From assembly GCF_003852525.1 (NCBI RefSeq), contig NZ_QAJL01000001.1, forward strand, positions 124,001-188,000: a stretch of DNA of 64,000 bases, read 5' to 3'. Origin of the DNA: Pedobacter sp. KBW06 (lineage in GTDB: Bacteria; Bacteroidota; Bacteroidia; Sphingobacteriales; Sphingobacteriaceae). Every line of letters starts with the position of its first letter. The stretch's first letter is position 1. Positions 34,746 through 44,300 of this stretch are shown piece after piece. Made by a program: the position numbers and the translations under genes. Under the pieces are notes generated by a model, which did no database searches, had not been told where the DNA came from, and worked only from the letters and a program-made list of their open reading frames with translations.

Positions 34746-36130
34746 GAGGCTAAAATGCTTTTATAATATGTTTCGTAAATAATGTAGTTGTCTTCTTCCT
34801 CTTCAATCAAAACATCATCAATTGTTTCATAACAGGTTTCATTAATCCCCTCTACCAATTGATTTTTAAACAATCCTTTCTCTTTCGCTATACGTTCTAT
34901 TTCTTGTTGAGGAACAACAAAATTATTTTTCGCAAAATGTAAGATGATTTCTACTTGAATGGCAGTCAATGGTAAGGTTTCTATGAAAACACAATGCTGA
35001 ATAGGGGCTTCTATAACAATGAGGTCAGGAATAACAACCTTAGTATCATCTTCTGTGTCTTCTTGAAGGTATTTATTTAACAATTCCACTGTACCAGAGT
35101 GTCTCTCATTGATTGCCGCAATTGCATTAGGATCCAATTGTATAGTTTTCCTTTTCCTTGAAAAAACAGAAGGAACAGCCAGCAATGCACTATTAAGATC
35201 TTGGTTCGAAATCAAATCCCTTACAATCGTCTGAAAGGCTTCGACTTGCTCCTTAGTCTTAAAAATGTTCTTCTGCGCCGTCTTGGTCAATTGTCTATTG
35301 TCAAATGCTATGGATTGTAAGTCTGAATGAATGTAATAGATATAAAGTATGAGAGCGATCTGCGGATCATGGGCAGCAATAAATTTTGAAGCTTCAAAGT
35401 AAATCATCTCTATAGCAGGATTGCTGGCATTTAGCTTCGCCAGTTTAAGAATGCCCGCAAGGTACTTCTTCGGTTCATGTTTAAATTCAGAACAGATCTC
35501 TTCAAAACGTAATTTCCACCTATTGGCATTCTGGGTATATAAGGCAATATTTGTTGCTTCATCAGGCATATCAACACGTGGCACCCATATAGGTAGCATT
35601 TGCAAAACCTTTGACGTTAGGCGTGCATGATATGCGTTGTTAATTTCTTCATCACCATAGTCCACGTCGGTGTTGATCTTCCTTGTATGACCATAATGTG
35701 CTCTCAGTGCATTTTCAGCATGTTTAAACAAATTAAAGTAGATCTGATCCAGAGTAGATAAAAGCGTGTATTTGTAATTGTAATCATTCATTCCGTTAGC
35801 GAGGTGCTTTCTGGTGATCATATCCGCAAGTGTATTGAATTGCACTTCTAAAACGGTTCTTTCCTTTGCATATTTATAAGCAAGATCATCCAGAATCAAC
35901 ACAAAAAGTTTCACGATTTCCGCTCTACAGAAAGGAATACTGCTAAAATTATTATCAGGGTACCACATTCTATTCAGAATCGTGGTCTGTCTCTCTGTTA
36001 AATTTAATGAGATTCGGTATTCCTCACCTAGCCTACCTGCATAGGTCGGCTCAAGATTCACCGGATTGGAATAGACAATTCTTTCTCCTTCGCCTCCAAC
36101 ATCAATAATCGATAGATCCTGCTTTTCCAT
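34742..36130 (-). CDS. TerB-C-like domain protein, first gene of the BREX-like module
   Basis: 462 aa. The C-terminus (NFVVPQQEIERIAKEKGLF, then LVEGINETCYETIDDVLIEE) follows the TerB-C domain pattern, in which a helix-turn-helix-like segment is followed by I.E..Y..FDD.L.EE. The N-terminal 350 residues are helical and unassigned. It is first in the operon and overlaps the ATPase gene by 4 bp. TerB-type proteins in such contexts are linked to membrane or metal sensing; the precise role here is unknown. Confidence 0.65.
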   Translation of the reverse strand: MEKQDLSIIDVGGEGERIVYSNPVNLEPTYAGRLGEEYRISLNLTERQTTILNRMWYPDNNFSSIPFCRAEIVKLFVLILDDLAYKYAKERTVLEVQFNTLADMITRKHLANGMNDYNYKYTLLSTLDQIYFNLFKHAENALRAHYGHTRKINTDVDYGDEEINNAYHARLTSKVLQMLPIWVPRVDMPDEATNIALYTQNANRWKLRFEEICSEFKHEPKKYLAGILKLAKLNASNPAIEMIYFEASKFIAAHDPQIALILYIYYIHSDLQSIAFDNRQLTKTAQKNIFKTKEQVEAFQTIVRDLISNQDLNSALLAVPSVFSRKRKTIQLDPNAIAAINERHSGTVELLNKYLQEDTEDDTKVVIPDLIVIEAPIQHCVFIETLPLTAIQVEIILHFAKNNFVVPQQEIERIAKEKGLFKNQLVEGINETCYETIDDVLIEEEEDNYIIYETYYKSILAS

Positions 36131-36733
36131 GTGTAGAACGTCCTTTAATTACATTTATGATTATTTTTATTTACATCAAATGAGTCATGTCTATGGCAAC
36201 TAAAAACTCAAAAAAAATGAGACCGATTTCTCAAGTTGGAAAATCAGCAAAGGAGGATCTGCTGAAAAATGGATGTAGTTGGATGAAATTTATCATTATT
36301 TGAGCGCAAGGATAAAAAGTTATCAGATTATCAATTAAAAAGATAAAATGACCTTTTCAAATCTTGCAATTTTATTTCAAATGATCAATATAAAAATGAA
36401 ATAATTTAACACAAAATATTCTTAAAATCGTAAATAATAAATAAGCACTTGTCACTTTCAGAAGTTTTATGCCATTTTTTTATAATTTATTCCTAGTGTA
36501 CAGATTTCATTAAACGATCCTCCTATGAGATCAAATTCAATATGGTAAAATTTTGCATAGCTTAGTCATTTCTATCTTCTCAATAGCCGATTAACACCTA
36601 ACATACCGGTGTTTAGCGAACTTGTCTGCCATAAATAGTTTAGAACTAGAACCCTCCCACAACAAACTGAATAAATCAAAAGATTGCCAGATTCAGAGCA
36701 TGATGTATCATATCATGAATTACAATAATAACA
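36131..36733. other. 603-bp AT-rich region between the defence operon and the NRPS cluster
   Basis: No gene supported. It must hold the promoter of the TerB-C/BrxD/helicase operon on the minus strand, but no clear TAnnTTTG element faces that way. A 37-codon frame on the + strand (36193-36303, MATKNSKKMRPISQ...) and a weak inverted repeat CATGAT-7 nt-ATCATG near 36699-36717 were noted. Confidence 0.5.
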
Positions 36734-37387
36734 CTACTGAAAAACCAGCGGATCCGGCCTGTTCTTCCTCATTCTAAAATTCCTAAACAAATCCTTCTCA
36801 TCCAATTGAAAATAAAGATTATTACTCAACAGATAATCCATATCCATCCCTGGCGCCATTCCAAAACAATGCCCCGGCCAGATCAGCGTATCCTTACTCA
36901 GCTGTTTCTTCAAATACTGCACAGAATCATATAAATCATCCACATCCGTTTCACTGCAACTCCCTACCCCTTCAATAAAGATCGTATCTCCTGTAAAGCA
37001 ATTCCCGTTAATCAGATAACACATACTTCCTGCCGTATGTCCTGGCGTCAATAAAGCAATAACTTCAAAACCAGCGACCACAATCTTCGATAAATGCTTC
37101 AACTGAACCAGGTTCAAACAACTGAAATCATATTCCTTCACTTCCACTGCCGACATATACACCGGCACCCCATACTCCCTTGCAAATTTCCCGGACAGGT
37201 TAACATGGTCCTTATGGGAATGCGTCAACATTACCCCTTTCAACGCAATCTTATGCTCAGACAAATACCCATCAATCAACTCATAATCCCAGGCGGGATC
37301 TATTAAAATACCTGTTCCCTGATGATGGATCAGGTAACATTGATTTTTCATCACATCATTCGAAACGCGGAAAACTTCTACTTTCAT
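36734..37387 (-). CDS. MBL-fold hydrolase of the NRPS cluster
   Basis: 217 aa, metallo-beta-lactamase fold with HSHKDH (His56, His58, Asp60, His61), the second-shell segment TPGHTAGSMCYL and TGDTIF, and a late WPGHCFG. The pattern is glyoxalase II-like with two metal sites. Such proteins accompany many NRPS and trans-AT PKS clusters (PksB/BaeB type), where the job is thought to be thioester hydrolysis or proof-reading. It is the last gene of the minus-strand biosynthetic operon, 69 bp after sbnB. Confidence 0.8.
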   Translation of the reverse strand: MKVEVFRVSNDVMKNQCYLIHHQGTGILIDPAWDYELIDGYLSEHKIALKGVMLTHSHKDHVNLSGKFAREYGVPVYMSAVEVKEYDFSCLNLVQLKHLSKIVVAGFEVIALLTPGHTAGSMCYLINGNCFTGDTIFIEGVGSCSETDVDDLYDSVQYLKKQLSKDTLIWPGHCFGMAPGMDMDYLLSNNLYFQLDEKDLFRNFRMRKNRPDPLVFQ

Positions 37388-37456
37388 TCTTTCTCTTAAA
37401 TTTTAAAATATAGCTCCATGTCCCTTCAAAAGAAAGAACACGGAGCATACCATTAC

Positions 37457-38428
37457 TTAATCCGGCAACAAGTGGCCAATCTGTCTGTTGAGTGCTTCGG
37501 CATAATAATATCCGCCAACGGCGATATCAAAAATTGCCATTCCCATTGGGTTGAACATCACTACATCTGTGGCTTTGCGGTTCAGCAATCCTTTTCCGCC
37601 CAATACCTGATCAATCGTCAGCGTATCACTTTCCTGTAGGCCCTTTTTCAGGTGCATATTTTCGATATCTGTATTCTGGCGACAAACCTCTTCCCAGTTA
37701 TCAACCACAATCGTATCCATATAATCCTGCATTTCTACCGTATAATCTCTTAAAGAAACATTCAGCTGCAGAGAACCTTTTTTAGGTGCCTTATCAATAT
37801 AAGGCGCAGAGGATACCGTGCAGGTCACGAAAATATCCGAGTTCAGGTAACAATCTTCCCAGGAAGAAACCAGCTCTACCTGATCCCTGATTCCGGCATC
37901 AATTACCGATTTATCAATCGGATTCAGGTCGTGGATCAATACCTGATCCAGTGAATCCCCTAAAATCGCAGTGATCATTTTCAGGTGCGTCTGACCAATC
38001 GGGCCAAAGCCATTGATCCCCACTACCAGCTTTTGATCTGTGGCGATTCCTTTCAGGTATTCCTTTACCAGTAAGCCAGAAACTGCGGCAGTTCTGATCG
38101 CACTTACCGCGGCCGTATTGATCACACAGCGCGGGATGCCCGAGTCATGTTCATTCAAAATCGTCACCGAGTTTGCCCTTAGTTTCCCCTGGTAAATGTT
38201 GTCGGGAAAACTGGCAATCCATTTGATTCCTGCCCATGGGGTAACGCCACCAACATACGCCGGCATGGCGATGATCCTGTTTTGGGCAGCTCCGTAGCGC
38301 AGGTAAGGCTTTACGGGCTGTGAATAGTCTTTCTTGGAAAGCATTTCTACCGATTCCCGGATCACTTCCACAATTTTATCCCAGTTTACGCCAACTTCTT
38401 TAATATTATCGGCATTCAGATATAACAT
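37457..38428 (-). CDS. sbnB: 2,3-diaminopropionate biosynthesis protein SbnB
   Basis: 323 aa, ornithine cyclodeaminase/mu-crystallin fold with the SbnB pattern VKPYLRYG, RIIAMPAYVGG, AGIKWIASFPDNIYQG, RCVINTAAVSAIRTAAVSG. SbnB oxidises N-(1-amino-1-carboxy-2-ethyl)-glutamate with NAD, releasing L-2,3-diaminopropionate (Dap) and 2-oxoglutarate. It sits 41 bp downstream of sbnA and supplies Dap to the NRPS. The dinucleotide site lies near residue 135 (VVGINGFGPIGQTH). Confidence 0.88.
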   Translation of the reverse strand: MLYLNADNIKEVGVNWDKIVEVIRESVEMLSKKDYSQPVKPYLRYGAAQNRIIAMPAYVGGVTPWAGIKWIASFPDNIYQGKLRANSVTILNEHDSGIPRCVINTAAVSAIRTAAVSGLLVKEYLKGIATDQKLVVGINGFGPIGQTHLKMITAILGDSLDQVLIHDLNPIDKSVIDAGIRDQVELVSSWEDCYLNSDIFVTCTVSSAPYIDKAPKKGSLQLNVSLRDYTVEMQDYMDTIVVDNWEEVCRQNTDIENMHLKKGLQESDTLTIDQVLGGKGLLNRKATDVVMFNPMGMAIFDIAVGGYYYAEALNRQIGHLLPD

Positions 38429-38469
38429 AATTTTTAATTTTAGCTTGTTTAATTTTAATCGTTTAAATT

Positions 38470-39432
38470 TTATGCAACAGCAGCAGGTTCCACGAGTTTT
38501 TCCGCTAAATCTGCAGCCCAGTCCTTATTGTAAATCGTATCCAGATAAGTATGTCCTTTATCCGGGAAAATCAGCAGGGAACGACCCTCAGCACCATAAA
38601 TTTTCGCGTAATTCTTAGCCGCCAGGTACACCGCACCTGAGGAAGCTCCCGCAAAAATGGCCTGCTCGTTCAGCAGTTCAGAACAACCTCTGATGATGTC
38701 GAGCTGGGTCAGGATCACCACATCATCAATCATCGCATTTTCAATAATCGGAGGAACCTGGCTCGCCCCAATTCCGGAAATAAAACGCTTCACAGGTTTC
38801 GCGTTGAAGATCACCGAACCTTCTACATCCACGCCGATGATTTGAATTTCCGGACGTTGTTTTTTCAGGTAAGAGGAAATTCCGGTGATCGCACCGCTGG
38901 AACTTACCGCGATAAAGATGCGGTCCAGATAATCAAAGGAGTTCATAATCTCATCCGCAAGCCCCTGGTAACCTTTGTAATTGTTAGGATCAGCATATTG
39001 ATCGGCCACGAAAGAATTGGGAATTTCAGTGTGTAACCGGTCTACCGTTTGGATGCGGTTCAGCAGGTATCCCCCGGTGTAATCCCTTTCCGTCACTTTA
39101 ACCACATCATAAGAGATCAGGTTCAGCAGGTGCTCATAGGCAGAATTGATATTCGGGTCGATTACAGGGATAAAACGGAGTTTGAGGATTTTGCAGATCG
39201 AGGCCACAGAGATGGCAAGGTTGCCCGAGCTGGAAGCAATGATGGTGGTGTCCTCATTGATTTTTCCGTCCTTTATGCCATTGTAGATCAGACTATAAGA
39301 AGCACGGTCTTTGGAGCTTCCGGTAAAATTATTGTATTCCAGTTTAGCAAACATGCTGATGTCATCCTGCTTCAGTTCAATAAGGGGAGTGTTGCCAATA
39401 AAGGCTGATAATTTTTCAAGTTTCTTTAACAT
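38470..39432 (-). CDS. sbnA: 2,3-diaminopropionate biosynthesis protein SbnA
   Basis: 320 aa, PLP-dependent cysteine synthase/CBS fold. The PLP lysine is Lys41 in FTGSSKDRAS, and the phosphate-binding loop SSSGAITGIS is near residue 177. SbnA replaces the phosphate of O-phosphoserine with glutamate to give the amino-carboxyethyl-glutamate that SbnB oxidises. The pair is diagnostic of Dap-containing products such as staphyloferrin B, and here the context is an NRPS. First of the two Dap genes, 117 bp after the exporter gene. Confidence 0.88.
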   Translation of the reverse strand: MLKKLEKLSAFIGNTPLIELKQDDISMFAKLEYNNFTGSSKDRASYSLIYNGIKDGKINEDTTIIASSSGNLAISVASICKILKLRFIPVIDPNINSAYEHLLNLISYDVVKVTERDYTGGYLLNRIQTVDRLHTEIPNSFVADQYADPNNYKGYQGLADEIMNSFDYLDRIFIAVSSSGAITGISSYLKKQRPEIQIIGVDVEGSVIFNAKPVKRFISGIGASQVPPIIENAMIDDVVILTQLDIIRGCSELLNEQAIFAGASSGAVYLAAKNYAKIYGAEGRSLLIFPDKGHTYLDTIYNKDWAADLAEKLVEPAAVA

Positions 39433-39549
39433 AGGGAATAATAATTAAATTAGGGTTGATGTATATTTTTCTTAGTTTTTCATTGAAAGTTTTCTTCACA
39501 TAGGCGAGCGCGTTTTAGTTTAAGGGGTATCTTGGTTTTATATTTAGGT

Positions 39550-41313
39550 TTAATTGAGGAATTGCATCTCGCTAAGGTTCTTATAAAGGCCGCCATGCAC
39601 ACCGATCAGCTCCTGATGCGTGCCTTCTTCTACAATCCTTCCCTTATCGATGACAATAATTTTATCTGCCTGTCTGACCGTAGCCAGGCGATGTGCGATC
39701 ACGATGGAAGTCCGCCCCTCCATCAGTTTATCCAGTGCATCCTGAACAAGCTTTTCGGACTCCGAATCCAGGGCGGAAGTCGCTTCGTCCAGAATCAGGA
39801 TCCTTGGTGCTTTGAGCACTGCCCGGGCAATGGCAATCCGCTGTCTTTGTCCGCCGGAAAGCTGGATGCCCCGCTCTCCCACAACCGTATCTAAGCCGAG
39901 GGGGAAACGTTTGATAAACTCCCAGGCATTGGCCTTTTCTGCCGCTGCAATAATTTCTTCGGTTGTTGCCCCATTCCGTCCATAACCGATATTCTCCCCG
40001 ATCGTTCCCCCAAAAAGGAAAACATCCTGCGGAACAACGGCAACCTGCATTCTCAGGTCAGAAAGCGGAATATCCGTGCCCTTTCTTCCGTCAAAGCTGA
40101 TTTCACCTCCAATGGGATCATACAGTCGTAAAAGCAGGGAAACAATCGTGCTTTTACCCGCACCACTGGAGCCTACGATGGCAACTTTCTGTCGCGGTGC
40201 AGCCTCAAAGGAAACGCCTTGCAGCACCTTGATGTCTGCCCGGGATGGATAATGAAAATGAATGTCTTTAAAACTGATTGCTCCGCGAAGCAAATGCTGA
40301 GGGGCAACCGTACTCAGGTCTGTGAGTGGTTCTACGGGTTCTTCCAGCAGGTCGAACAGGTGTTTGGTGGCACCGATACTTTTCTGCAGCGCCGTAAAGA
40401 CTTCGGCAAGTCCGGTAATTGCAGTGGCGACAAATACCGAATACAGCAGGAAGGAGAAAAGGTCCCCGGAAGCCACACCTGTAGTTACCCCCCGCCAGAT
40501 CACCGCCACGAGGGTTCCAAAGATGCCGAGAATCACGAAGGAAGTAAAGAACCCGCGCTGTGTACCGCCTTTCATGCCCAGTTTCGCCACCTCATTGGTA
40601 TGCTCCCGGTAACGTTTCATCTCCCTGAATTCGCTCACAAAAGCCTTCACACTGAAAATCCCCTGGAGGGTTTCTTCGACAATGGTATTCGATTCTGCTA
40701 CTTTATCCTGCACCTGCATGGCGTATTTACTGATAAAGCGTCCAAAGATTTCCGAAACGATCACCATCACAGGCAGCAGCAGCAGCATGAAAATCGTCAG
40801 TTGAAAGGAGGTCATGATCAGGAGTACCAGACCACCGATCACTACCACCAGCTGACGGATCAGCTCTGCCAGGGTATTGTTAAAAATTTCCTGTAACAGG
40901 GTGATGTCTGAAGAAATCCGGCTGCTCAGCTCGCCTACCCTGCGCTGAAGAAAAATGCGCATCGGCATTTTAATCAGGTGGTTATAAACACTCTGACGAA
41001 GGGCTGCAAGGGTCTTCTCGGTAACGTTGACAAACAATACGACCCGAAAGAAGGAAAATATGGCCTGTGTAACGAGGATAGCTAGCAGCCACCAGCCGAT
41101 ATGGGTATTTTTCCCGGAGTCCAGTGCCGCTTTACCGCCATTGATCAGCTCGCCGAGCAACTTTGGAAAAGCAAGTCCGGAAACACTGGTTAGGATTAAA
41201 AACAACAATCCGCCGCCAAATTCCAGCCAATAGGGTTTCACATAATGAAATAAGCGGAACAAGGGCTTCAGGGAAGTTCCCCGCTTATCTTTATCTTTTA
41301 TTGAGGTTTGCAT
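39550..41313 (-). CDS. MsbA-like ABC exporter of the NRPS cluster
   Basis: 587 aa half-transporter with six membrane helices (about 20-300) and an ATPase domain: GSSGAGKST, signature LSGGQRQR, Walker B LILDEATSALD. It resembles lipid/lipopeptide exporters such as MsbA and SyrD-type proteins. It lies 64 bp after the NRPS stop codon, across a UUCG hairpin, and is probably the exporter of the peptide, or a self-protection pump. Confidence 0.85.
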   Translation of the reverse strand: MQTSIKDKDKRGTSLKPLFRLFHYVKPYWLEFGGGLLFLILTSVSGLAFPKLLGELINGGKAALDSGKNTHIGWWLLAILVTQAIFSFFRVVLFVNVTEKTLAALRQSVYNHLIKMPMRIFLQRRVGELSSRISSDITLLQEIFNNTLAELIRQLVVVIGGLVLLIMTSFQLTIFMLLLLPVMVIVSEIFGRFISKYAMQVQDKVAESNTIVEETLQGIFSVKAFVSEFREMKRYREHTNEVAKLGMKGGTQRGFFTSFVILGIFGTLVAVIWRGVTTGVASGDLFSFLLYSVFVATAITGLAEVFTALQKSIGATKHLFDLLEEPVEPLTDLSTVAPQHLLRGAISFKDIHFHYPSRADIKVLQGVSFEAAPRQKVAIVGSSGAGKSTIVSLLLRLYDPIGGEISFDGRKGTDIPLSDLRMQVAVVPQDVFLFGGTIGENIGYGRNGATTEEIIAAAEKANAWEFIKRFPLGLDTVVGERGIQLSGGQRQRIAIARAVLKAPRILILDEATSALDSESEKLVQDALDKLMEGRTSIVIAHRLATVRQADKIIVIDKGRIVEEGTHQELIGVHGGLYKNLSEMQFLN

Positions 41314-41347
41314 GTCTTAAACATTTTTTTGTGAATGATTCGATATG

Positions 41348-41367
41348 GCCTGCGCCGAAGCGCAGGC
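41348..41367 (-). promoter_or_regulatory. RNA hairpin with UUCG tetraloop between NRPS and exporter genes
   Basis: Perfect 8-bp GC-rich stem: GCCTGCGC at 41348-41355 and GCGCAGGC at 41360-41367. Read on the minus-strand transcript the loop is UUCG closed by C-G, an exceptionally stable tetraloop. It is not followed by a U run, so it is more likely an mRNA stability or partial attenuation element than a terminator. Confidence 0.6.
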
Positions 41368-41377
41368 GATAAGCTTC

Positions 41378-44300
41378 CTATTTTTTAAATTGTTGAAAAT
41401 GACGCATCAGCTTCGCAGCGAGTACATGAACATTGGCATTGCCCACCAGGGAATCATGATCTCCGGGAACGGTAATTTCCTTTACATCATCAGAAAAAGC
41501 AGTCCAGCCGAGTTCCGCATCAGGATGACTTTCTTCCCATCTCGTCTCTGCGGCCTTTACGACTAACAAGCCGGCATCCACCTTTCCGCTGAGCTGGTAT
41601 TCCAGAAAACCATTGCTGATCACGAGGTTCAGAATCCGCAGCATGAAAGCCGAATAGGCCCCTTTACTGCCCACATGTTTCATCACCAGTTCAGTAATGA
41701 CCGGCATAATGCTTTCCCTGTCGGAAAGAGAAAGTGCCTGTTTCATTTCCCAAACCCATTCCGGATAAGGCACCTTAAGGAAACTGCCCAGCTCAAAGAC
41801 TAACATCGCCAGCTTAAACAGCGTTTCTCCCTGGTTTCCACCTTCATGGAAAGAGCTGTCGGTACTGGTATCCTTATCGAGGATCACCCCGCTTTCCACC
41901 ACCTCTCCGGCGGCTTCCAGCTGTTTGATCATCTCATACAAGACGATTCCTCCAAGCGAATGCCCGATAAAGCGGTAAGGTCCATGAGGTTGTACTTCTT
42001 TAATCCAGCGGATGTTAAGGGCCGCAATTTCCGGGATGTCCTGCGAAGGAATCTCTCCCTCCAATACACCCGGCATCTGCAATCCGTATAAAATGCAGCT
42101 CTCCTGCAGGGCAAGTCCAAGGGCACTATAAACCTCAGAAACCCCGGCAGCACCCGGCAGCATGAATACAGGGAACAAAACAGGTCCCTCATTCAATGGG
42201 ATCAGGTGTTCATGCACAGCCAGTGGCAGCGCATCCATGCGGTCCGCATCCGGATTTTCCAGACGTTCGGTAATCACCGCCGACAAGGCATCAATGGTTG
42301 GATAGTTGAATATATCACGAACCTGTACCTTCACGCCAATCTCCTTCCTGATCACAGAAATCAGTCCGATCACCAGCAGGGAAAGTCCTCCCAGTTCAAA
42401 GAAATCATCATGGATGCCGATGTTAGGGACTTCCAGCATTTCCTGCCAGATCAGCACCAGCTGCTCTTGCAACGGTGTCCTCGGTGCCACATAGGCGGTA
42501 ACGAGCATAGCATTGGCATCAGGGTCCGGCAGTCCTTTACGGTCTACCTTACCATTGGAAGTCAGAGGGAACTGGTCCATGGTGATAAAGAAAGAAGGGA
42601 TCATATATTCCGGCAATACGCCTTTCAGCCAGCTCAGCATTTCCTCCTTCACGTACCCCTCTTTGACACATAAATAGGCAACCAGGCGTTTATTTCCGTT
42701 CGGATCGTCTTTCACGATCACTGCAGTTTCTGCCACAGTCTCATATTGCTGCAATACATTTTCTACCTCTCCGAGTTCAATCCGGAAGCCACGCACTTTT
42801 ACCTGATCATCCATCCGGCCCAGGTATTCCAGATTGCCGTCAGGGAGCCAGCGACCAAAATCGCCGGTCCGGTATAACCGGCCTTCTTCACGGAAAGGAT
42901 CGGCAACAAACTTTTGGGCAGTCAGGTCAGGGCGGTTTAAATACCCTCTGGAAACCCCGATTCCGGCTACACAAACCTCACCAACCACGCCCAGCGGACA
43001 AAGGTCCAGTGAGGAATCCAGCACATAGACCTGCAGGTTCTGAATCGGCTTACCCACCGGAATATTGATCGCTTCCGGAGCGGAATGCATCAAATAATGA
43101 CAGATATCATCAGAAGCCTCTGTAGGTCCGTAGGCATTTACGACAGGGATCGCTCCGTAAAACGGATGTCCGAACCAGTCTTTTAATACCGATTGGCTCA
43201 CCGCTTCCCCGGTAACGAGTAAATATTCCAGTTTGCCTGGCTTAACGGCAATATTTCCACGCAATAAAGCGGCGAGGTAAGAAGGCACAAGCTCAAGTAT
43301 CGTAACCTCGTCCTGTACCAGCGCTTCGAGCAGGGCAACAGGCTCGAGCAAGAGTTCTGCAGGATAGATGACCGTGCGGCCACCGGCAAGCAGGGCAGAA
43401 AACATCTGCCATACCGAGATGTCAAAGGTATAGGAAGCAGTGAAAGCCACCGAGCTGGATGGGTTTAAACTGAGGTCGTTCACCTTCGCAAACAGGTGGT
43501 TCAGCATCCCGGCATGTTCTACCATAACGCCTTTGGGCTGTCCGGTAGAGCCTGAAGTATAGATGACATAGGCCAGGTTCCCGGGGCCCGCAATTTCAGC
43601 GGGGAGCTCGGTGTTGTTGCTCTTGATCATCTCCGTATCGACCATCAGGAAAGGAACGGTGGTCACTTCTCCGAGCTTATGGCTCATTCCGGTACTCGTC
43701 ACGATCAGTACGGCATTGGTATCTTTAAGGATATAATTGATCCTTTCTGCAGGATAAGCAGTATCCAGGGGTACATATGCAGCTCCTGCTTTCATAATCC
43801 CAAGGATGGCGATCATCATTTCAGGAGAACGATCGAGGTATACAGGAACAAGCACATCCGGCCCTGCCCCTTTCTCCCGGAGGGATCCTGCGAGGTGGTC
43901 ACTCTGCTCGTCCAGCTCCCGGTAGCTCCAGTTCTTGTGTTCAAAAACGATTGCCTGGGCTTCAGGACTGCGCTGCACCTGTTCCCGGAACAAATCAACG
44001 AAGGTCTGATCCTGAGGATAAGGAACAACATTATTGTTAAAAGTCAGGAGCAATTGCTCTTTTTCCGGAGCGGTCAGCAGGCTGATGTCTGTCCAGTGCT
44101 GTACATTTTCTTCTGCCAGCTGCAGCAATACCTGTTTGAAATGCCCCATCATCATGTCTACAGCAGATGTTTCGAGAATTTCGTCGTTGTAAACAAAGAG
44201 CAAATTGATTTCCGCACCGGTGATGACGTTAATGGTCAAAGGATAATTGGTTTGGGGATGAACCACTGCATCGCTCACTTCCAGGGCGGCACCGCTTTGC

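Noticed and set aside
31297..36130. Complete BREX system
   Set aside because: No methyltransferase, PglZ phosphatase or BrxC-size ATPase is present in the window, so only a BREX-like subset can be claimed.
36699..36717. Inverted repeat as terminator for the MBL gene
   Set aside because: Stem only 6 bp, AT-rich and without a U run.
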